From the NCBI GenBank assembly GCA_017403345.1, contig JAFQOH010000025.1:34561-98560 (forward strand): a stretch of DNA of 64,000 nucleotides, read 5' to 3'. Under the pieces are notes generated by a model. The model saw nothing but the letters and a program-made list of their open reading frames with translations. It was not told the DNA's origin and ran no database searches. Positions within the stretch are counted from its first letter, which is position 1; every line of letters begins with the position of its first letter. Origin of the DNA: RGIG3701 sp017403345. GTDB taxonomy: Bacteria > Planctomycetota > Planctomycetia > Pirellulales > Thermoguttaceae. This document shows, in pieces, positions 17,301-25,570 of the stretch. The position numbers were made by a program, and so were the translations under genes.

Positions 17301-17873
17301 TGGTACGAAAAAATCGCGTGGGTCGAAAACAGCCTGCCGTCTGACGAAGAGCTCATTGCTGCAGCTAAACCATTCGGATTGGCCAAAGAACGGCTGGAAC
17401 GGCTCCTGAAAAGTTTCCACAATTCGCTCAAAGCTCCTAAACTGCATCGTGTTCTGCATTGGACAACTTACCTTCCTATGCTTCGCGAAAAAGTTCTGAA
17501 AGCCGGCATCCTGACAGACGAACAGATACCGAAGACGGTGACTCGCAAGGACCCAGCAGATCCCAACGAGATCCGATGGGAAGTTTACTGCGAAAAGGAA
17601 CTGGCGATACGCACTGAAGATGAACTCCTCCTCGGTACGCTGGACCGCCTCATCTTGCTAAGAAACGACGCAGAAATTTTCTGGGCAGACTGTATCGATT
17701 ACAAAACGACGCGAAAAGTCAGCAGTCCCGAGGCTCTGGAAGAGAAGATCCGCTCGCATCAGCTCCAAATGGAAGACTATCGTAAAATGCTCCAGCTTCA
17801 CTACCGGATCCCGGAGTCACGCATTTCGACGCATCTCGTCTTTTCCATGCTCGGCGTCGTGCGGGAAGTTTAG
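14340..17873 (+). CDS. UvrD/AddA(RecB)-type DNA helicase-nuclease
   Basis: A 1177-residue superfamily 1A helicase. Walker A is A9-SAGSGKT-16, and the DEFQD Walker B is at D372-E373 (LLLDEFQDTS). VGDVKQAIYRWR (motif III), MTIHKSKGLQFDAVVLPEL (motif V) and MLYVAMTRA (motif VI) follow. The C-terminus is a RecB-type PD-(D/E)XK nuclease: D1102 in LGTLDRL, D1120-Y-K1122 in CIDYKTT and the QMEDYRKM motif. Full length for AddA/RecB (about 1150-1250 residues). It would process double-strand DNA ends for recombination and could degrade foreign DNA. No AddB or RecC gene is adjacent, unlike most loci, so the partner must be elsewhere or absent. The ATG at 14340 has no obvious Shine-Dalgarno sequence. Confidence 0.9.
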   Translation: MKSNLLIRASAGSGKTRQLSLRYLELIASGVPIPRILASTFTRKATGEILNRILLSAAQACRDDALRNELSQNIGREISSKEMEQLMRQLVMGLNQIRACSLDGFFTRIAFCFPYEMGLKPGWMILDDVDDVHLRWNAIQKTLRDNRKNAPTLVRQLFKGENRTQLANEISEQIRKLLSLKREADENAWNALMDPTIWVPGEKTPFAWFLNEAEIVEILNCLEEEAEKASENPDGKKNLLKALNKIIPQLRINDWVGLANEKTIQNAFQADSNGMFLFYGHEFKFEELRLPLIRLARHCAAMYFRLMQEQTHAVYELMDGFSAHYDQSKLDANGLRFEDLARFTAKFIEKLNGNLQPLFWRMNSSIDHLLLDEFQDTSLDQWRIFLPFGKHCTAGNGRTFFCVGDVKQAIYRWRNGRSEIFNAIENTFPGIEQESSNTSWRSAPEILHCVNRFFHDPVKDPSAPQPDPFACGIDGVPLRSLLDKTASAAWDDWRFETHKVSPKSAKYPGYWELRTMCEGKSKSKNGSDADAALESDADPAEDPQLQWTADQIAEIYRNAGGIHRIGVLFRTNSPMPKLAHLLRKKGIPVSEEGKIPLTTSTAVRLLLSLLSLMDFPDSSMDWFYVGNSPLAERFPELAWKELRLIPQEEAAEIQTVRSRCLAQLRERFQAFGIGTFLEELVRFLEPRCTKEEVRRLQQFLNLAAAFTQNSRSERIADFVTYIKTSGLEDPSDAAVSLMTIHKSKGLQFDAVVLPELNFEITGKSPNFVPGYPQDDVLQAVSLVTPVPNKEIKKAFFSENSPILKAMMHSEKERANEAFSMLYVAMTRAVYAMYLFVPPSSSSSKSKGKIPPKGKASDLLRITFTGEEAAPPEARLVWDGDAQWYLKTPQALAEEEKTKTLISENAVCPESEINAEINTETDAETYTAGESSSEIAKIEPILFKCDPTASRNLTRRAPSNIEDRRFVDLGKKIDFSQQNTVNGSILHSWYEKIAWVENSLPSDEELIAAAKPFGLAKERLERLLKSFHNSLKAPKLHRVLHWTTYLPMLREKVLKAGILTDEQIPKTVTRKDPADPNEIRWEVYCEKELAIRTEDELLLGTLDRLILLRNDAEIFWADCIDYKTTRKVSSPEALEEKIRSHQLQMEDYRKMLQLHYRIPESRISTHLVFSMLGVVREV

Positions 17874-17887
17874 AGTCTCCCGCCGCC

Positions 17888-17929
17888 ATAAAAAAGCGGT
17901 CTGCGTCAGAAAAGTTCGCGCAGACCGCC
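17888..17929 (-). terminator. Terminator after the ABC ATPase gene (minus strand)
   Basis: On the minus strand GCGGTCTGCG, a 13-base loop and CGCAGACCGC are followed by a T run. It lies between two convergent stops (17873 on plus, 17978 on minus); the plus strand lacks a U tract. Confidence 0.8.
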
Positions 17930-17977
17930 GAAAAGACCGCCAAAATCAAAAAATTTCCGCCTTTTTAACTCCCGCCT

Positions 17978-18766
17978 CTACTCGATGACGGTCCAAAAGC
18001 GTCCAGAACGCGTCTGGATCAGCTGAAGGTCCATTCCAAAAGCCAGTTTCAGATTCTCCTCTGTCAAAACCTCTTCGCGCAAGCCGTCTGCCATGATCCG
18101 TCCCTCCTTCAAGATCATCCCGTGCGTGAATTGCGGCAGGATGTCTTCGATCCGCTGCGTGATAAAAACGAGAGTCAGCTCCGGCCGCGTTTCTGCCAAC
18201 TCACGGATCGTACGGAGCAGAAACTCCCGTCCCGGAACGTCTAGATAAACATTCGGCTCATCTAGGATCATGAGTTCCGGATCCGTCATGAGTGCCCGTG
18301 CAATGAGGACCTTGACCTGCTCGCCTGAGGAAAGAACACGAACTTTCTCATGAAGCAGATGCCCTGCGTTCAGCATTTCCAGCATCTCACGCGCTTTCTG
18401 CTCCTCTTCTTCCGAAATATCCTGAAAATACGTCCCCAATGTCGCATCTCGGCCCGAAAGGACGAGTTCGCACGCCGTCAGATTCGGATTCTGCGTGTAC
18501 TGATGGACAAATGGACTCACCCACGCAATGCGTTTGCGCAGTTCCGGCAGGTTGATTTTTCCGTACTCTTCGCCAAGAATTCGGATCGTCGCGCCAAAAC
18601 GCGGCCAAAGGTATCCGAGAAGCAGTTTCACGAGCGTCGTCTTCCCTGCCCCATTCGCACCGAGAATAAAGTACCGCTCTCCTTTTTCAACCGACCAGGA
18701 GATCCGGTCTAAAACGGTTTTCGTGCCAAAGATCACACTGGCGTTTTGAATATCGATCGTTTTCAT
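17978..18766 (-). CDS. ABC transporter ATP-binding protein (ModF/iron-complex type)
   Basis: A 262-residue ABC ATPase. Walker A is G36-ANGAGKT-43, the Q-loop region is WVSPFVHQYT, the signature is LSSGEQ, Walker B is LMILDEP and the switch segment is VFITQRIEDI, where the usual His is Gln. The C-terminal tail (MDLQLIQTRSGRFWTVIE) resembles ModF/YlmA-type proteins. No permease or binding protein is adjacent, so the transporter, if any, is encoded elsewhere. It lies 90 bp downstream of the iron-sulfur carrier gene, in the same direction, and may be cotranscribed. The substrate is not predictable. Confidence 0.85.
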   Translation of the reverse strand: MKTIDIQNASVIFGTKTVLDRISWSVEKGERYFILGANGAGKTTLVKLLLGYLWPRFGATIRILGEEYGKINLPELRKRIAWVSPFVHQYTQNPNLTACELVLSGRDATLGTYFQDISEEEEQKAREMLEMLNAGHLLHEKVRVLSSGEQVKVLIARALMTDPELMILDEPNVYLDVPGREFLLRTIRELAETRPELTLVFITQRIEDILPQFTHGMILKEGRIMADGLREEVLTEENLKLAFGMDLQLIQTRSGRFWTVIE

Positions 18767-18856
18767 CGTTGAAAAAATGGATCATGAAAAGAAAAATGAA
18801 AAAGGAAGTCACGAAATTCACGCATTTCGCTCCTTCCTTTTCCAGAAATCCCGCTT

Positions 18857-19186
18857 TTAGTGCCCCGCACAGCCCGCACACCCTGCGCCTGCCGGGAAAT
18901 TCGGATTTTCGATCGAAAAACCAGCAGCCGTGTCCGTCTGCTTGAAATCGATGACCGTGCCGTCAAGGAATTCAGCGAACTTCTTGCGAGTGACGATGGC
19001 GATACCATCCGCTTCAAACCGTGTGTCGGTCAGCGGGTCAAACTGATTATCAAACGCAAGCGCGTACTTCAGCCCGGAGCAGCCGCCGCCCGCGATTCCG
19101 ATCCGGAGAAATCGGTCATCCGCGATATTTTGCGCCTGAATGACGTCCTTAACTTTTTCGTTAGCTAATTCTGTGATCGTGATCAT
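18857..19186 (-). CDS. A-type iron-sulfur carrier (IscA/ErpA/HesB family)
   Basis: A 109-residue protein of the usual family length. The GGGCSGL motif supplies C36, and the C-terminus carries C103-AG-C106. Family members normally have C-G-C at this end; here the pair is C-x-x-C, a small deviation that should still bind a cluster or iron. It delivers Fe-S clusters to apoproteins, which suits the nearby Fe-S-rich hydrogenase, though the two are not in one operon. AGGAAAG precedes the ATG. It follows grpE by 118 bp. Confidence 0.92.
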   Translation of the reverse strand: MITITELANEKVKDVIQAQNIADDRFLRIGIAGGGCSGLKYALAFDNQFDPLTDTRFEADGIAIVTRKKFAEFLDGTVIDFKQTDTAAGFSIENPNFPAGAGCAGCAGH

Positions 19187-19304
19187 TGGGTCTTTCCTGT
19201 CTGTACGTAAATTTTCAAAATCGAACTGCAGGAACAGCGGAGAACACCTGAACCTGACAAAAACGATGCAAAACGAGATCCGAAACTCTCTGAAAAGAGA
19301 GCAC

Positions 19305-19919
19305 TTACGGTTTCTTGCTCACGACGACCTGAGTCGGACGCACGACCCGGTCATGAAGGAGGTAACCATCCTGCGCAACGAACAGAACGGAATTTTCCGG
19401 CACGTCTGCATTCGGCATCTGCGAGATCGCTTCATGGAAATTCGGATCGAACGGCTTATCCTGCGCCTCGATGCGCGTACAGTGATTCTTCGCGAGCGCA
19501 TCCGTCATCTGCTGGTAGATCATGCGGACCCCTTCCAGAAACGAGTCATTCGCACCATCTGCCGCCCCTGCCGAAGCCGCCTCGATCGCGCGCTGCAGAT
19601 TGTCCATGACCGGCAGGATCGAGCGGATCACTTCCATCCCCGAATACTTCCGCTCCTCCAAAAGCTCACGAGATGCACGGCGCCGAACATTATCCAGCTC
19701 CGCGTAAAGACGCAGGGAACGTTCCTTTTCTTCCTCCAGAGCTTGCTGAAGTTCCGCGACCGGATCAGCCGCAGTCTCCGCGTCAGCAACCGCCTCTTCA
19801 AGGCCGTCAACGACCGCTTCATCCACGGCATTCTGAACTTCTTCCGCCTGCTCATCGTTCTGTTCGGAAACGTCCGACTGCGGGGTCTCTTCCGGCGAGG
19901 TCTTCTTTTTAAAAATCAT
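19305..19919 (-). CDS. grpE: GrpE nucleotide exchange factor
   Basis: The 204-residue product has an acidic, disordered N-terminus (to about residue 55), then the long dimerising helix (LQQALEEEKERSLRLYAELD, NVRRRASRELLEER). The beta-wing domain contains the family segment PFDPNFHEAISQMP and VLFVAQDGYLLHDRVVRP. It exchanges nucleotide on DnaK. No dnaK is in the window. AGGAG lies 6 bases before the ATG, and the gene starts 25 bp after dnaJ, so the two are cotranscribed. Confidence 0.96.
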   Translation of the reverse strand: MIFKKKTSPEETPQSDVSEQNDEQAEEVQNAVDEAVVDGLEEAVADAETAADPVAELQQALEEEKERSLRLYAELDNVRRRASRELLEERKYSGMEVIRSILPVMDNLQRAIEAASAGAADGANDSFLEGVRMIYQQMTDALAKNHCTRIEAQDKPFDPNFHEAISQMPNADVPENSVLFVAQDGYLLHDRVVRPTQVVVSKKP

Positions 19920-19944
19920 GTCTTTCTCCTGCCTTTCTCTTTCC

Positions 19945-21144
19945 TTATTCGGCTTCTTTTCCTGTTTCTTTCACAGTTTCTTTGACGTCATCTTCACCAA
20001 GCGACTGAATGTAGTCTTTGATCCGCTTGAAAAAACCTTTTCTCTGCGGTGAAACATTTACCTGCTCCAGTTCTGCCAGTTTCCGAAGAAGCGTTTCCTG
20101 CTCTGCCGTAATTGTACGCGGAACTTCAATGTTCACGACGAGCAGGATATCGCCGCGATTATTAGGACGCTTACGGTCAGGAAGCCCTTTGCCCTTCAAG
20201 GTGAAAATATCACCGGTCTGCGTTCCTGCAGGAAGTTTGAAATCCTGATGCCCGTCCAAAAGCGGCACATCAAGCGTCGCGCCAAGTGCTGCCTGCGAGT
20301 AGGAGATCGGAACCTTGCAGATGAGGTCTTTCCCTTCGACCTGGAAAACCGGATGATCCTTGAATCGGACCTGAATGTAGCAGTCACCCGGTTCTCCACC
20401 GGCAGGACTGCGGGATCCTTCTTCCACAAGACGGATCTGCTCACGCTCTTCGATCCCGGCAGGAATTGAAACTTCAATGTCTTTGACGTCGTCGAAAAGT
20501 CCAGAACCACGGCAGACCGTACAGGGCTGGCGGATGACTTTTCCTGCACCATGACAGGACGGGCAAGTCGTCTGCATGCGAATAAACCCCGCATTCTGCA
20601 TCACGACACCGCGTCCGCCGCAGTAGGAGCATTGCTCCGGGACGGTCCCGGCTTTCGCCCCCGTACCGTGACAGGTCGTGCAAACTTCTTTTCTGCGAAC
20701 ACGCACCAGCTTCTTCACGCCGGAAGCGACCTCGCGAAGATCCAGTTCCACGACACTCCGCACGTCTTCACCGCGGGGGACACGAGTTCCGCGAGCTCCT
20801 CTTCGGCCTCCGCCAAAGATCTCGCTGAAAATGTCGCCAAAACCGCCCATTCCGCTGAAGGCCTCAAAAATGTCATTAATATCGTTAAATTGCGGACCAC
20901 CGCCGGGCATTCTATTAACGCCCTGATGCCCGTATCGGTCGTAAGCCGCACGTTTTTCGTCATTATTCAGAACGTCAAAAGCCTCGGACGCTTCCTTAAA
21001 TTTCTCAACCGCCTCTTCATTTCCGGGATTGCGGTCCGGATGGTACTTCAGCGCCAATTTGCGGTATGCCGCGGCAATGTCGTGTTTATTTGCATTTCGG
21101 TCGATACCGAGAACTTCGTAGTAGTCGCGTTTGCTGTCTGCCAT
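19945..21144 (-). CDS. dnaJ: Chaperone DnaJ (class A)
   Basis: A 399-residue type I J-protein. The J domain has H35-P-D37 in KYHPDRNPG. A G/F-rich segment (GGGPQFNDIND, GMGGFGDIFSEIFGGG) precedes four zinc-binding motifs CTTCHGTG, CSYCGGRG, CPSCHGAG and CTVCRGSG, then two beta-sandwich substrate-binding domains and the dimerisation tail. The ATG at 21144 is preferred over one 9 bases earlier because GGGGGAG directly abuts the earlier ATG and is correctly spaced for the later one. It stimulates DnaK. Confidence 0.96.
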   Translation of the reverse strand: MADSKRDYYEVLGIDRNANKHDIAAAYRKLALKYHPDRNPGNEEAVEKFKEASEAFDVLNNDEKRAAYDRYGHQGVNRMPGGGPQFNDINDIFEAFSGMGGFGDIFSEIFGGGRRGARGTRVPRGEDVRSVVELDLREVASGVKKLVRVRRKEVCTTCHGTGAKAGTVPEQCSYCGGRGVVMQNAGFIRMQTTCPSCHGAGKVIRQPCTVCRGSGLFDDVKDIEVSIPAGIEEREQIRLVEEGSRSPAGGEPGDCYIQVRFKDHPVFQVEGKDLICKVPISYSQAALGATLDVPLLDGHQDFKLPAGTQTGDIFTLKGKGLPDRKRPNNRGDILLVVNIEVPRTITAEQETLLRKLAELEQVNVSPQRKGFFKRIKDYIQSLGEDDVKETVKETGKEAE

Positions 21145-21424
21145 AATCTGCATCTCCCCCGGCCCGTACTAAATCAGACGTTCCGAAAAAGAAAAAAAAA
21201 GTATTTTGAAAATTTGACCGTGACGGCCCCAGTTCCGCTTCCGTCTCCGAAAACCGAAATCCACGACCCGAGGAACGGATCGTGGACGGCGGGAGCTCTA
21301 AAATTGCGGTTTCAAGACCAAAATCACAAAAAACACAGTCGTTCAAAAGGAACCGGCCCAAGAACAGACCGATTCCATTGTGATCATCCAGGGGCTTCAG
21401 CCGAAACCGAAGTCCCCGCCCAAT

Positions 21425-23044
21425 TTAGCGGACCGCGCCTTCTGCAGCCGCCTTTTTCTTGTCTTCTTTGTCGAAATCGGTGACCATCGTCTCCGTCATC
21501 AGCATCATGCCGGCGATACTCGCAGCATTCGCCAGAGAAGTACGGACGACTTTCAGAGGATCGATGATCCCGGCCTCGAACATGTTGACGTACTCGCCCG
21601 TCGCGGCATTGTAGCCCATTTCGGGTTCCATTTCGCTCACGATGTCCGCGACGACCGTTCCGTCTTCGCCGCCATTGTTCACGATCTGGACCATCGGCTT
21701 GCTCAGGCAGCGCAGAATGATGTCCACACCGATCTTTTCATCACCGCGGGCAGAAGTGCGAGCCTTTTCGATTGCACTGCGGCAGTGAAGAAGAGCGACT
21801 CCGCCGCCCGGGAGGATGCCTTCTTCAGCAGCAGCGCGTGTTGCATGGAGAGCGTCTTCGATACGGGCTTTTTTCTGCTTCATTTCCGCTTCGGTGCTCG
21901 CACCGACCTGGATGACCGCGATGCCGCCGGAGAGTTTCGCCAGACGTTCCTGGTATTTCTCACGGTCGTAGTTGCTCTCGGTCTTCTCGATCATGTCGCG
22001 CAGCTGATCGATGCGCTTTTTGATGGAATCTTTCGTTCCGCCGCCGTCCACGATGGTGATATTATCCTTCGTGACGGTGACCTGCTTGGCCGAACCGAGC
22101 ATCGTGAGGTCCACGTTCTCAAGTTTGATCCCGAGATCTTCACTGACGACCTGCCCGCCGGTGAGGATCGCGATATCCTGAAGCATCGCCTTACGCCGGT
22201 CGCCGAAGCCCGGGGCTTTGACGGCACAGACGCGCATGCTGCCGCGCAGAGTGTTCACGACCAGAGCGGTGAGCGCTTCCCCTTCGATGTCTTCCGCGAC
22301 GATGAGCAGCGGTTTGCCCGTCGGGATGACTTTCTCAAGGAGCGGGATCAGCTCGCGCAGATTGTTGATCTTCTTCTCGTGAAGCAGGATGATTGCGTTC
22401 TCGAAATAACAGTCAGCCGTATCAGGACGATTCATGAAGTACGGGGAGAGGAAACCTTTGTCGAACTGCATACCCTCGACCACGGTGTAGGTCGTTTCAG
22501 CAGTTTTTCCCTCTTCGACCGTGATGACGCCGTCGTTTCCAGCGGCTTCCATCGCATCGGCGAGAAGATTTCCGATCTCATTGTCGTTATTCGAGGAAAT
22601 GGCGCCGACCTGCGCGATCTCTTCTTTCGTCGTGACCTGTTTGGCCATACCGACCAGAGCGTCCACCGCAGCTTCCACCGCAATGTCGATCCCGCGGCGG
22701 ATACCAGCCGGATTGCTGCCTGCGATGATGTTGCGGAGACCTTCGCGGAAAATTTCGCGAGCCAGGACCGTCGCAGTAGTCGTTCCGTCACCGGCGGTGC
22801 TGGAGGTCTTCTGCGCGACTTCATTCACGAGCTTGGCACCCATGTTTTCGAAACGGTCTTCCAGCTCGATCTCCTGTGCCACGGTAGCGCCGTCTTTCGT
22901 GACAGCCGGTCCGCCGTAGGCTTTGTTGATGATCACATTACGGCCGCGCGGTCCCATCGTCACAGCAACGGCGTCGGCCAGTTTTTCCACACCGCGAAGC
23001 ATACGCTGACGCGCGGAATCGGCAAAAAGTAATTGTTTGGACAC
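21425..23044 (-). CDS. groEL: Chaperonin GroEL, paralogue without GGM tail
   Basis: A 539-residue 60-kDa chaperonin. Typical segments are MGPRGRNVIINKAYGGPAVT, AGDGTTTATVLAREI, GMQFDKGFLSPYF, GDRRKAMLQDIA and GILPGGGVALL. It starts at GTG (23044) behind AAAGGAA. The C-terminus is charged and Ala-rich (EDKKKAAAEGAVR) and lacks the Gly-Met repeat that lines the folding cavity of housekeeping GroEL. It lies 60 bp downstream of groES. A specialised client set is inferred from the divergent tail. Confidence 0.95.
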   Translation of the reverse strand: MSKQLLFADSARQRMLRGVEKLADAVAVTMGPRGRNVIINKAYGGPAVTKDGATVAQEIELEDRFENMGAKLVNEVAQKTSSTAGDGTTTATVLAREIFREGLRNIIAGSNPAGIRRGIDIAVEAAVDALVGMAKQVTTKEEIAQVGAISSNNDNEIGNLLADAMEAAGNDGVITVEEGKTAETTYTVVEGMQFDKGFLSPYFMNRPDTADCYFENAIILLHEKKINNLRELIPLLEKVIPTGKPLLIVAEDIEGEALTALVVNTLRGSMRVCAVKAPGFGDRRKAMLQDIAILTGGQVVSEDLGIKLENVDLTMLGSAKQVTVTKDNITIVDGGGTKDSIKKRIDQLRDMIEKTESNYDREKYQERLAKLSGGIAVIQVGASTEAEMKQKKARIEDALHATRAAAEEGILPGGGVALLHCRSAIEKARTSARGDEKIGVDIILRCLSKPMVQIVNNGGEDGTVVADIVSEMEPEMGYNAATGEYVNMFEAGIIDPLKVVRTSLANAASIAGMMLMTETMVTDFDKEDKKKAAAEGAVR

Positions 23045-23104
23045 GGTAGTGATTCCTTTTCTTTTTCTATGTTCGGTTATTCAAACGCGGAATGCCGTCC
23101 GGAT

Positions 23105-23401
23105 CTACTTCAGGATCTTAGCCAGAACGTCACTTTCACGGAGGATCTTGTACTCTTCACCGGCGACTTCGATGTCGCTTCCGGAGTATTTTCCGTAGAT
23201 GACTTCATCACCGACAGCAACTGCCATCGTACCGCGCGTGCCGTTCTCGAGGAGTTTGCCCGGGCCGGCTGCCACGACGGTACCGCGCTGCGGTTTCTCT
23301 TTCGCACTATCGGGAAGGACGATGCCGCCGGCGGTCATCTGTTCCGCTTCCAGGGGTTTCACGACGATACGGTCATCCAGGGGACGAAGATTTGCGTTCA
23401 T
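23105..23401 (-). CDS. groES: Co-chaperonin GroES
   Basis: A 98-residue protein of normal length, with LRPLDDRIVVKPLEAEQMTA at the N-terminus, the mobile-loop region AGGIVLPDSAKEKPQRG and GDEVIYGKYSGSDI near the C-terminus. The ATG at 23401 is better spaced from the AAAGGAAA ribosome site than the ATG two codons upstream (23407). It sits between two groEL genes and presumably caps both chaperonins. Confidence 0.95.
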   Translation of the reverse strand: MNANLRPLDDRIVVKPLEAEQMTAGGIVLPDSAKEKPQRGTVVAAGPGKLLENGTRGTMAVAVGDEVIYGKYSGSDIEVAGEEYKILRESDVLAKILK

Positions 23402-23527
23402 GTTCATTTTCCTTTTATTTTAATTTTTGATTTTTTCGTAACTTGGACCCGGCCTGAAAACCGGACTTTTCGGCACGCCCCGCCATTAGAGAGTGAGGCG
23501 CACCCCGTTTTCCTTACTCGGAAACGA

Positions 23528-25198
23528 TTACATCATTCCCATTCCGGGCATTCCGCCCATTCCGCCCATGCCTCCCATTCCGGGCGCGCCGCCTGCCGGA
23601 GGTTCCGGAGTGTCGACCGGGATGTTCGTGATGACGCAGGACGTCGTCAGAAGCAGACCCGCGACGCTCGCCGCGTTGGTCAGAGCCGTGCAGACCACTT
23701 TCGCCGGATCGATGACACCGGCTTCCACCAGGTCGCAGTATTTGTTCTTGTCAGCATCGTAGCCTTCCGTCGCACCAGTCATGCGCATGACACGGTTCAC
23801 GACGACCGCACCGTCGATCCCGGCGTTCTTGGCGATCTCGCGGAGCGGGACCTGAAGAGCACGCTTCACGACGACGGCTCCCAGAGCTTCATCGCCTTCA
23901 AGTTCCAGAGAATCGACCGCCGTGCTGCAGCGGATCAGAGCCACGCCGCCGCCCGGAACGATACCTTTTTCGAGAGCGGCCGCAGTCGCAGCTTTCGCAT
24001 CGTCGAGGAGGTACTTCTTTTCCTTCATTTCAGATTCCGTCGAGGCGCCGCAGAGGATCTTTGCAACACCGCCGGCCAGTTTGGCAAGACGTTCCTGAAG
24101 TTTCTCACGGTCGTAGTCGCTCGTTGTGGTCTCGATCTCGGCACGGATCTGTTCCGCGCGAGCTGCGATGGCTTCTTTGGCTCCGGCGCCGTCGATGATC
24201 GTCGTCGTGTCGTTCGAGATAATGACCTTCTTCGCAAAACCGAGCTGTTCCAGTTCCACAGCTTCCAGCTGGATCCCGAGATCCTTGAAGATCGCCGTTC
24301 CGCCTGTCAGGACTGCAATGTCGCCAAGCATCGCCTTACGGCGGTCACCGTAAGCCGGAGCTTTGACGGCACAGACATTCAGAATACCGCGCAGTTTGTT
24401 CACGACCAGCGTCGCAAGGGCTTCCCCCTCAATATCTTCCGCGATGATGAGCAGCGGCTTATTCGCCTGACTGGCTGCTTCGAGGATCGGAACGAGAGAC
24501 TGAACCTTGGAGATCTTTTCCTCATAGCAGAGAACGAGGCAGTTTTCCAGCTCCACCGTCTGGCGATCGTCGTTCGTCACGAAATGGGGGCTGAGGTAAC
24601 CACGGTCAAACTGCATCCCTTCGGTAAATTCGACATACGTTTCGGCTCCGCGGCCTTCTTCGACCGTGATGACGCCGTTTTTGCCGACTTTCACGAATGC
24701 TTCCGCCAGAACCTTGCCGACTTCCGGGTCATTATTTCCGGCGATCGACGCGACCTGCGCGATCTCCTTACGGGACTTTTCGTCGACCGGGACCGCCATT
24801 TTTTCGATCGCTTCCACAACAGCCGCCGCAGCTTTCAGGATACCGCGCTGGAGAGAGACCGGATTCACACCGCCGGAAGTCACGAAACGCAGACCTTCCG
24901 TGTAGATAGCTTCCGACAGTACCGTCGCAGTGGTCGTTCCGTCGCCCGCGACATCATTCGTCTTGCTCGCAGCTTCTTTCACAAGAAGCGCACCCATATT
25001 CTCATTCGCATCATCCAGCGTGATGTCTTTCGCGACCGTGACGCCGTCCTTCGTGACTTTCGGAGCGCCCCAGCCTTTATCGAGGACCACATTCCGTCCG
25101 CGAGGACCCAGGGTACTGCGGACCGCACGCGCCAGCTTCTGGACACCTTCCAGAATCGGCTGACGAGCTTCATCTTCAAAAACCATTTGTTTCGCCAC
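23528..25198 (-). CDS. groEL: Chaperonin GroEL, paralogue with GGM tail
   Basis: A 556-residue 60-kDa chaperonin that begins with VAKQMVFEDEARQ from a GTG at 25198. AGGAGG lies 8 bases upstream, so the longer frame to 25297 is rejected. Hallmarks include TLGPRGRNVVLDKGWG, AGDGTTTATVLSEAIY, GMQFDRGYLSPHF, GDRRKAMLGDIA and GIVPGGGVALIR. The C-terminus ends in a GGM-type tail (GMGGMGGMGGMPGMGMM), as in housekeeping GroEL. It is the first gene of the chaperone block and is divergent from the hydrogenase operon. No CIRCE element was found upstream. Confidence 0.96.
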   Translation of the reverse strand: MAKQMVFEDEARQPILEGVQKLARAVRSTLGPRGRNVVLDKGWGAPKVTKDGVTVAKDITLDDANENMGALLVKEAASKTNDVAGDGTTTATVLSEAIYTEGLRFVTSGGVNPVSLQRGILKAAAAVVEAIEKMAVPVDEKSRKEIAQVASIAGNNDPEVGKVLAEAFVKVGKNGVITVEEGRGAETYVEFTEGMQFDRGYLSPHFVTNDDRQTVELENCLVLCYEEKISKVQSLVPILEAASQANKPLLIIAEDIEGEALATLVVNKLRGILNVCAVKAPAYGDRRKAMLGDIAVLTGGTAIFKDLGIQLEAVELEQLGFAKKVIISNDTTTIIDGAGAKEAIAARAEQIRAEIETTTSDYDREKLQERLAKLAGGVAKILCGASTESEMKEKKYLLDDAKAATAAALEKGIVPGGGVALIRCSTAVDSLELEGDEALGAVVVKRALQVPLREIAKNAGIDGAVVVNRVMRMTGATEGYDADKNKYCDLVEAGVIDPAKVVCTALTNAASVAGLLLTTSCVITNIPVDTPEPPAGGAPGMGGMGGMGGMPGMGMM

Positions 25199-25542
25199 TG
25201 CGGATTCCTCCTGTTGTTGGCTAAAAAAACTTTCAGGGAAAAATACTGTCGCCCGTACTCCGGCCTCACCGGAATGCCAGACTCCAAAATTCTTCACAGC
25301 CTGACAAATTGGGCAGTTTACAAACTCACCAACAAAAATGCAAAAAGCGTGTCAATGACAAAATGACAGAAAAAACTCACATTCCAAGACAGAGGGAAAT
25401 TTAGTTTAAACTAAACACAAAGATGAAACTCAAGCGATGAGACAAAATATCAAGATCTAACGTTTTTTGGAGAAAAACTGGAAAAATTTCCCAAAAAAAA
25501 GAATCTTTTTTCATTTTATCGATAAAGCTATATTAAAAGCGC
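25199..25542. other. Divergent regulatory region between groEL and hydCBA, with a 16-bp palindrome
   Basis: A perfect palindrome TTTAGTTTAAACTAAA lies at 25400-25415, about 200 bp upstream of groEL and 130 bp upstream of the hydrogenase -35. A TTGACA on the minus strand (25350-25355) has no good -10 partner, so the groEL promoter remains unassigned. The palindrome could be an operator for either direction; this is inference. Confidence 0.5.
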
Positions 25543-25570
25543 TTGACAGAAAAATGGAATGTGGTATACT
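25543..25570 (+). promoter_or_regulatory. Strong sigma70 promoter of the hydCBA operon
   Basis: A perfect TTGACA (25543-25548) and TATACT (25565-25570) are spaced by 16 bp. The leader of about 185 bases to the first start codon contains a small GTTTCC/GGAAAC stem (about 25700) but no recognised riboswitch. Confidence 0.75.

Noticed and set aside
21380..25366. Long plus-strand frames (550 and 777 codons) opposite the two groEL genes
   Set aside because: Both lie entirely opposite certain chaperonin genes and give Arg/Asp/His-rich translations with no known family.
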